Assembly: GCA_965662645.1 (NCBI GenBank)
Contig: CBFIII010000108.1
Span: forward strand, 1-6,978
Direction of reading: 5' to 3'
From: UBA5342 sp965662645
GTDB lineage: Bacteria > Bacteroidota > Bacteroidia > Bacteroidales > UBA5342
DNA: 6,978 bases
This document shows positions 5,223 to 6,978 of the stretch, one piece after another (within the stretch, counting starts at the first letter, position 1; every line of letters starts with the position of its first letter). The notes below the pieces were generated by a model. That model searched no databases, was not told where the DNA came from, and was given only the letters and a program-made list of their open reading frames with translations. Position numbers and translations under genes: made by a program.

Positions 5223-5864
5223 TTACCATTCTTTAATAAAAGATTCAAGATATGGGGCATACCCATAATTATATTTCGAGGATGATGGGTGATACACACA
5301 ATAACAAGGAATCATTTTTCCTGAAATATCATATATGTATACATTTTCAGAAGCAAGATCACATACTTTTCTATCTGACCATTTCCCATTTTTGCTAGGC
5401 ATATTATTTAATAGTCTTTCACCCCAAATAATAACTAAGTCTGGTTTATATTCATTCAATACTTCATAGAAGGCTTCTTCACTAAGGCTAAATTCTTCTT
5501 CTGTTGGAGATTTTCTTGCTTGTGAGATAGAAACCTGAACATAGTTGTAAAACACAACTGATTGCCAGAATTTTTCCATTTCGTTTGAATTTATCTTTCT
5601 ATTATGTATGACATTAGCGAACTTTGTGAAAGTGCTGTGATACGATGCTGCTTTTTTTTGCCCTGAATTGTAATCTCTATAAGAATTAATTATTTGTGTA
5701 GTGCTAAACTTTTCACAACTATTCCCGTATTTTATTCCACATTTTTCGCACCCTCCACAATAATGACTCTCTCCCAATATTAGCATTTTTTTTCCTTCGA
5801 ATATTCCATCTTCGTAATTTTCTCCAACCCAAGGTTTGAAGAATACATTTGTTAATTTTCTCAT
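5223..5864 (-). CDS. Uracil-DNA-glycosylase-superfamily-like protein with Cys cluster
   Basis: A 213-residue soluble protein with the hallmarks of the UDG fold. MLILGESHY (27-35) sits where UDG motif 1 (GxDPY-type) is expected. A central VVFYNYVQ strand (103-110) and the strand DLVIIWGERL (142-151) follow, with HPSSS (192-196) in the position of the C-terminal HPS motif. It lacks the canonical catalytic Asp/Asn of known UDGs in motif 1 (Glu32 is present), so glycosylase activity is uncertain. Four cysteines follow motif 1 (C36-x2-C39-x2-C42-x7-C50), suggesting a zinc or iron-sulphur site; their placement differs from the family 4 UDG cluster. The stop is 13 bp from repeat E. The gene shares a unit with the exported-protein gene upstream, 143 bp away. 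Superfamily membership is my recognition of the motifs; the substrate is unknown. Confidence 0.7.
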   Translation of the reverse strand: MRKLTNVFFKPWVGENYEDGIFEGKKMLILGESHYCGGCEKCGIKYGNSCEKFSTTQIINSYRDYNSGQKKAASYHSTFTKFANVIHNRKINSNEMEKFWQSVVFYNYVQVSISQARKSPTEEEFSLSEEAFYEVLNEYKPDLVIIWGERLLNNMPSKNGKWSDRKVCDLASENVYIYDISGKMIPCYCVYHPSSSKYNYGYAPYLESFIKEW

Positions 5865-5884
5865 ATCTTAATTATTAAACAATT

Positions 5885-5910
5885 GTATAATGTCTATCTA
5901 GACATTATAC
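5885..5910. promoter_or_regulatory. Perfect 11-bp hairpin just upstream of the UDG-like gene
   Basis: GTATAATGTCT (5885-5895) and AGACATTATAC (5900-5910) are exact complements around ATCT. On the minus strand it lies 20 nt before the ATG of the UDG-like gene and about 100 nt after the stop of the exported-protein gene. It could be an operator for a dimeric repressor, a 5'-UTR hairpin covering ribosome entry, or a processing/termination element; TATAAT within it could also serve as a -10 box. No T-run follows directly, which argues against a simple terminator. Confidence 0.5.
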
Positions 5911-5974
5911 GATGTAATGTGTTTTTATTAATGAAGTCTAGTAGGACTACTATTTTATTAATATTTTTTTTTGA

Positions 5975-6007
5975 CAAAAAATGGCTTTCTCTTACATAAA
6001 TAAGAGA
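5975..6007 (-). terminator. Weak candidate terminator after the exported-protein gene
   Basis: On the minus strand, directly after the stop codon, a 7-bp stem (5988-5994 with 6001-6007, TCTCTTA/TAAGAGA) with a 6-nt loop is followed about 7 nt later by a run of six T (complement of 5976-5981). The stem is AT-rich and the T-run is displaced, so termination would be partial at best. Confidence 0.3.
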
Positions 6008-6841
6008 TTACTCAATAACTATTTTATTTACAACCCGCTGACTCTTGGCAGAGGATAATCGTAGTAGATATGTTCCGCTAATTAGAGATGAAATGTCAAT
6101 ATTCATTGAGCCAGTATATCCTTTAAGTTTTTCAGTGTAATAAACTCGACCTGAAAAGTCAATAATTTCAAGCAAAGCATTTCTATCTTGGGATGATAAA
6201 TTGTATTCTACTTTTATGTTCTGTTTAGCAGGGGTTGGGTAACTCTTTAATTGCATCTGACTCTCTACTGATGTTTGCGCAATTCTTACTGATGATTCAT
6301 TTGAACCATAGTTTAGGTCATATGAAACCTTGCCAGGCAATTCATAAACTTCATATAAAGTATCTCCATCGGAAAGTATCATCTGCGATTTATCTCCAAC
6401 ATTCTGGATTTGTTGACCAATTGCATCACCTTCTCCCCAATAAAAATTGGTTTGCTCCTTTCTGAATAGTTCAACTAAATCTTCGTTCATTATTATTATC
6501 CCACTGTAGTAGGAACCTTCTACTGTAATTAGAAATTCTAATTTGTTATCTAAATCAAATGTTTTGTCTGAAACATATGATACCCACCAACTCAATGTGT
6601 CAGATATAGGGATAGTTATGTCTTTTATAATAGTATGGTCTTCTGCATTATAAACAACCAATTTTTTGTTGTTTATATCCTGAATATAGTAAATTTTTGT
6701 ACCATTAGACAAGGCTCCTGTTGCTGAATAACTTTCGCTAGTATTAGGCATATTGATTGTGTTTACTTTCGTAATCTGACCATTAACAATCAGGGAAGTA
6801 AATATGACTGTCATAACTATTAACTCTTTAATTCTTTTCAT
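6008..6841 (-). CDS. Exported protein with type IX secretion sorting domain
   Basis: A 277-residue secreted protein. Residues 1-21 form a Sec signal peptide (MKRIKELIVM then a hydrophobic run, likely cut before Gln22). The middle (about 25-190) is beta-rich with an aromatic-rich stretch (SYSATGALSNGTKIYYI, TNFYWGEGDA), and may be a small propeller-like or sandwich domain; I do not recognise it. Residues about 199-277 are a type A T9SS C-terminal sorting domain: SYPTPAKQNIKVEY opening motif, LLEIIDFSGRVYY, SGTYLLRL and the closing VNKIVIE. The protein should cross the outer membrane by T9SS and be attached to or released from the cell surface. It is the first gene of a two-gene unit between repeats F and E. 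The mature domain is short for a T9SS client, and no catalytic motif is seen. Confidence 0.9.
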   Translation of the reverse strand: MKRIKELIVMTVIFTSLIVNGQITKVNTINMPNTSESYSATGALSNGTKIYYIQDINNKKLVVYNAEDHTIIKDITIPISDTLSWWVSYVSDKTFDLDNKLEFLITVEGSYYSGIIIMNEDLVELFRKEQTNFYWGEGDAIGQQIQNVGDKSQMILSDGDTLYEVYELPGKVSYDLNYGSNESSVRIAQTSVESQMQLKSYPTPAKQNIKVEYNLSSQDRNALLEIIDFSGRVYYTEKLKGYTGSMNIDISSLISGTYLLRLSSAKSQRVVNKIVIE

Positions 6842-6903
6842 TAGATGTTTTTTAAGGTATATAATTGTTTTTATGAGGTTGCTGTTTTTTTTAACTGAAA
6901 GCT

Positions 6904-6978
6904 AACGATTGCTAGATGGATAGTATGGCATTAGAAACCAAATTCTCTTCGGATTACCCACAGAGCCAAATCAGAGAT
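6904..6978. repeat. Palindromic cassette repeat, copy F (cut by window end)
   Basis: It begins AACG (6904-6907) and contains the left outer arm GCTAGATGGATAGTATGGCA, the TAGAAACCA motif (6932-6940) and the start of the inner stem GCCAAATCAGAGAT at the window edge. It matches the left part of copy E with four substitutions over 75 positions. Presence of a further copy here shows the array continues to the right. Confidence 0.88.

Larger units (their letters stand above)
2530..6978. mobile_element. Integron-like cassette array (class not recognised)
   Basis: Five units separated by palindromes B', B, C, D, E and F. Unit contents in order are a short ORF, no gene, a lipoprotein, a tail-anchored unknown and a two-gene pair. 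Each unit starts after GTT and ends before AAC, with complementary bases: GTTATAAGCC/GGCTTATAAC, GTTAGCTG/CAGCTAAC, GTTGTGTTT/AAACACAAC, GTTGTGCCCC/GGGGCACAAC and GTTAGCTTTCGGTT/AACTGAAAGCTAAC. From C onward genes are minus-strand with stop codons near repeats, so transcription runs toward the recombinase unit. In classical integrons cassettes normally read away from the integrase and attC sites are mostly 57-141 bp; here C, D and E are longer. Array structure is seen; mobility is inferred. Confidence 0.65.

Noticed and set aside
5878..5923. A further unit boundary between the UDG-like and exported-protein genes (AACA...TGTT around the 11-bp hairpin)
   Set aside because: AAC and TGTT occur, but the flanking bases do not complement GTTAGCTTTC at 5208 or GAAAGCTAAC at 6897 as a true boundary would require; the outer ends match each other instead.
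6235..6465. Plus-strand 76-codon frame
   Set aside because: Antisense to the T9SS-exported protein, which has a clear signal peptide and sorting domain.
1..6978. CRISPR array
   Set aside because: The repeats are long, imperfect palindromes spaced by gene-sized units, not short identical repeats with uniform spacers, and no cas gene is present.

Overview
The window looks like a low-GC accessory region from a member of the Bacteroidota. The best evidence is the protein encoded on the minus strand at 6008-6841. It has a signal peptide and ends in a type IX secretion (Por) C-terminal sorting domain, a system essentially confined to this phylum. Genus cannot be told from the sequence.

Left part (1-2529): the right-hand portion of a long palindromic repeat (copy A, 1-137) is followed at once by a complete two-gene mobile unit (138-2529). 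The unit encodes a tyrosine recombinase with all catalytic residues and an IS91-type HUH transposase with both tyrosines, overlapping by 14 bp. Its ends are near-perfect inverted repeats (GAAC-t-AAACTCCCG and CGGGAGTTTGTTC).

Right part (2530-6978): an array of units separated by imperfect palindromes of very different length. These are B' (57 bp), B (120 bp), C (178 bp), D (191 bp), E (190 bp) and F (cut by the window edge). Between them lie a short, probably broken ORF, a stretch with no recognisable gene, a lipoprotein gene, a gene for a protein with a hydrophobic C-terminal tail, and a two-gene unit (uracil-DNA-glycosylase-like protein plus T9SS-exported protein). From C onward every gene is on the minus strand, with its stop codon close to a repeat and a 60-87 nt leader after the preceding repeat.

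The main result is that the array obeys integron-like rules without being a recognisable integron. Every repeat begins AAC(G/A) and ends TGTT. The bases just outside these triplets are complementary across each unit (start of unit with its own end), not reliably across each repeat. That pattern is expected if each unit circularises and the repeat is rebuilt from its two ends. The inner 16-bp stem changes sequence between copies with compensating changes on both arms, so the fold is conserved rather than the sequence. The recombinase/HUH unit is framed in the same way as the gene units, which makes it the obvious candidate for mobilising them. That functional link is inference; the boundaries and complementarity are read directly from the sequence.
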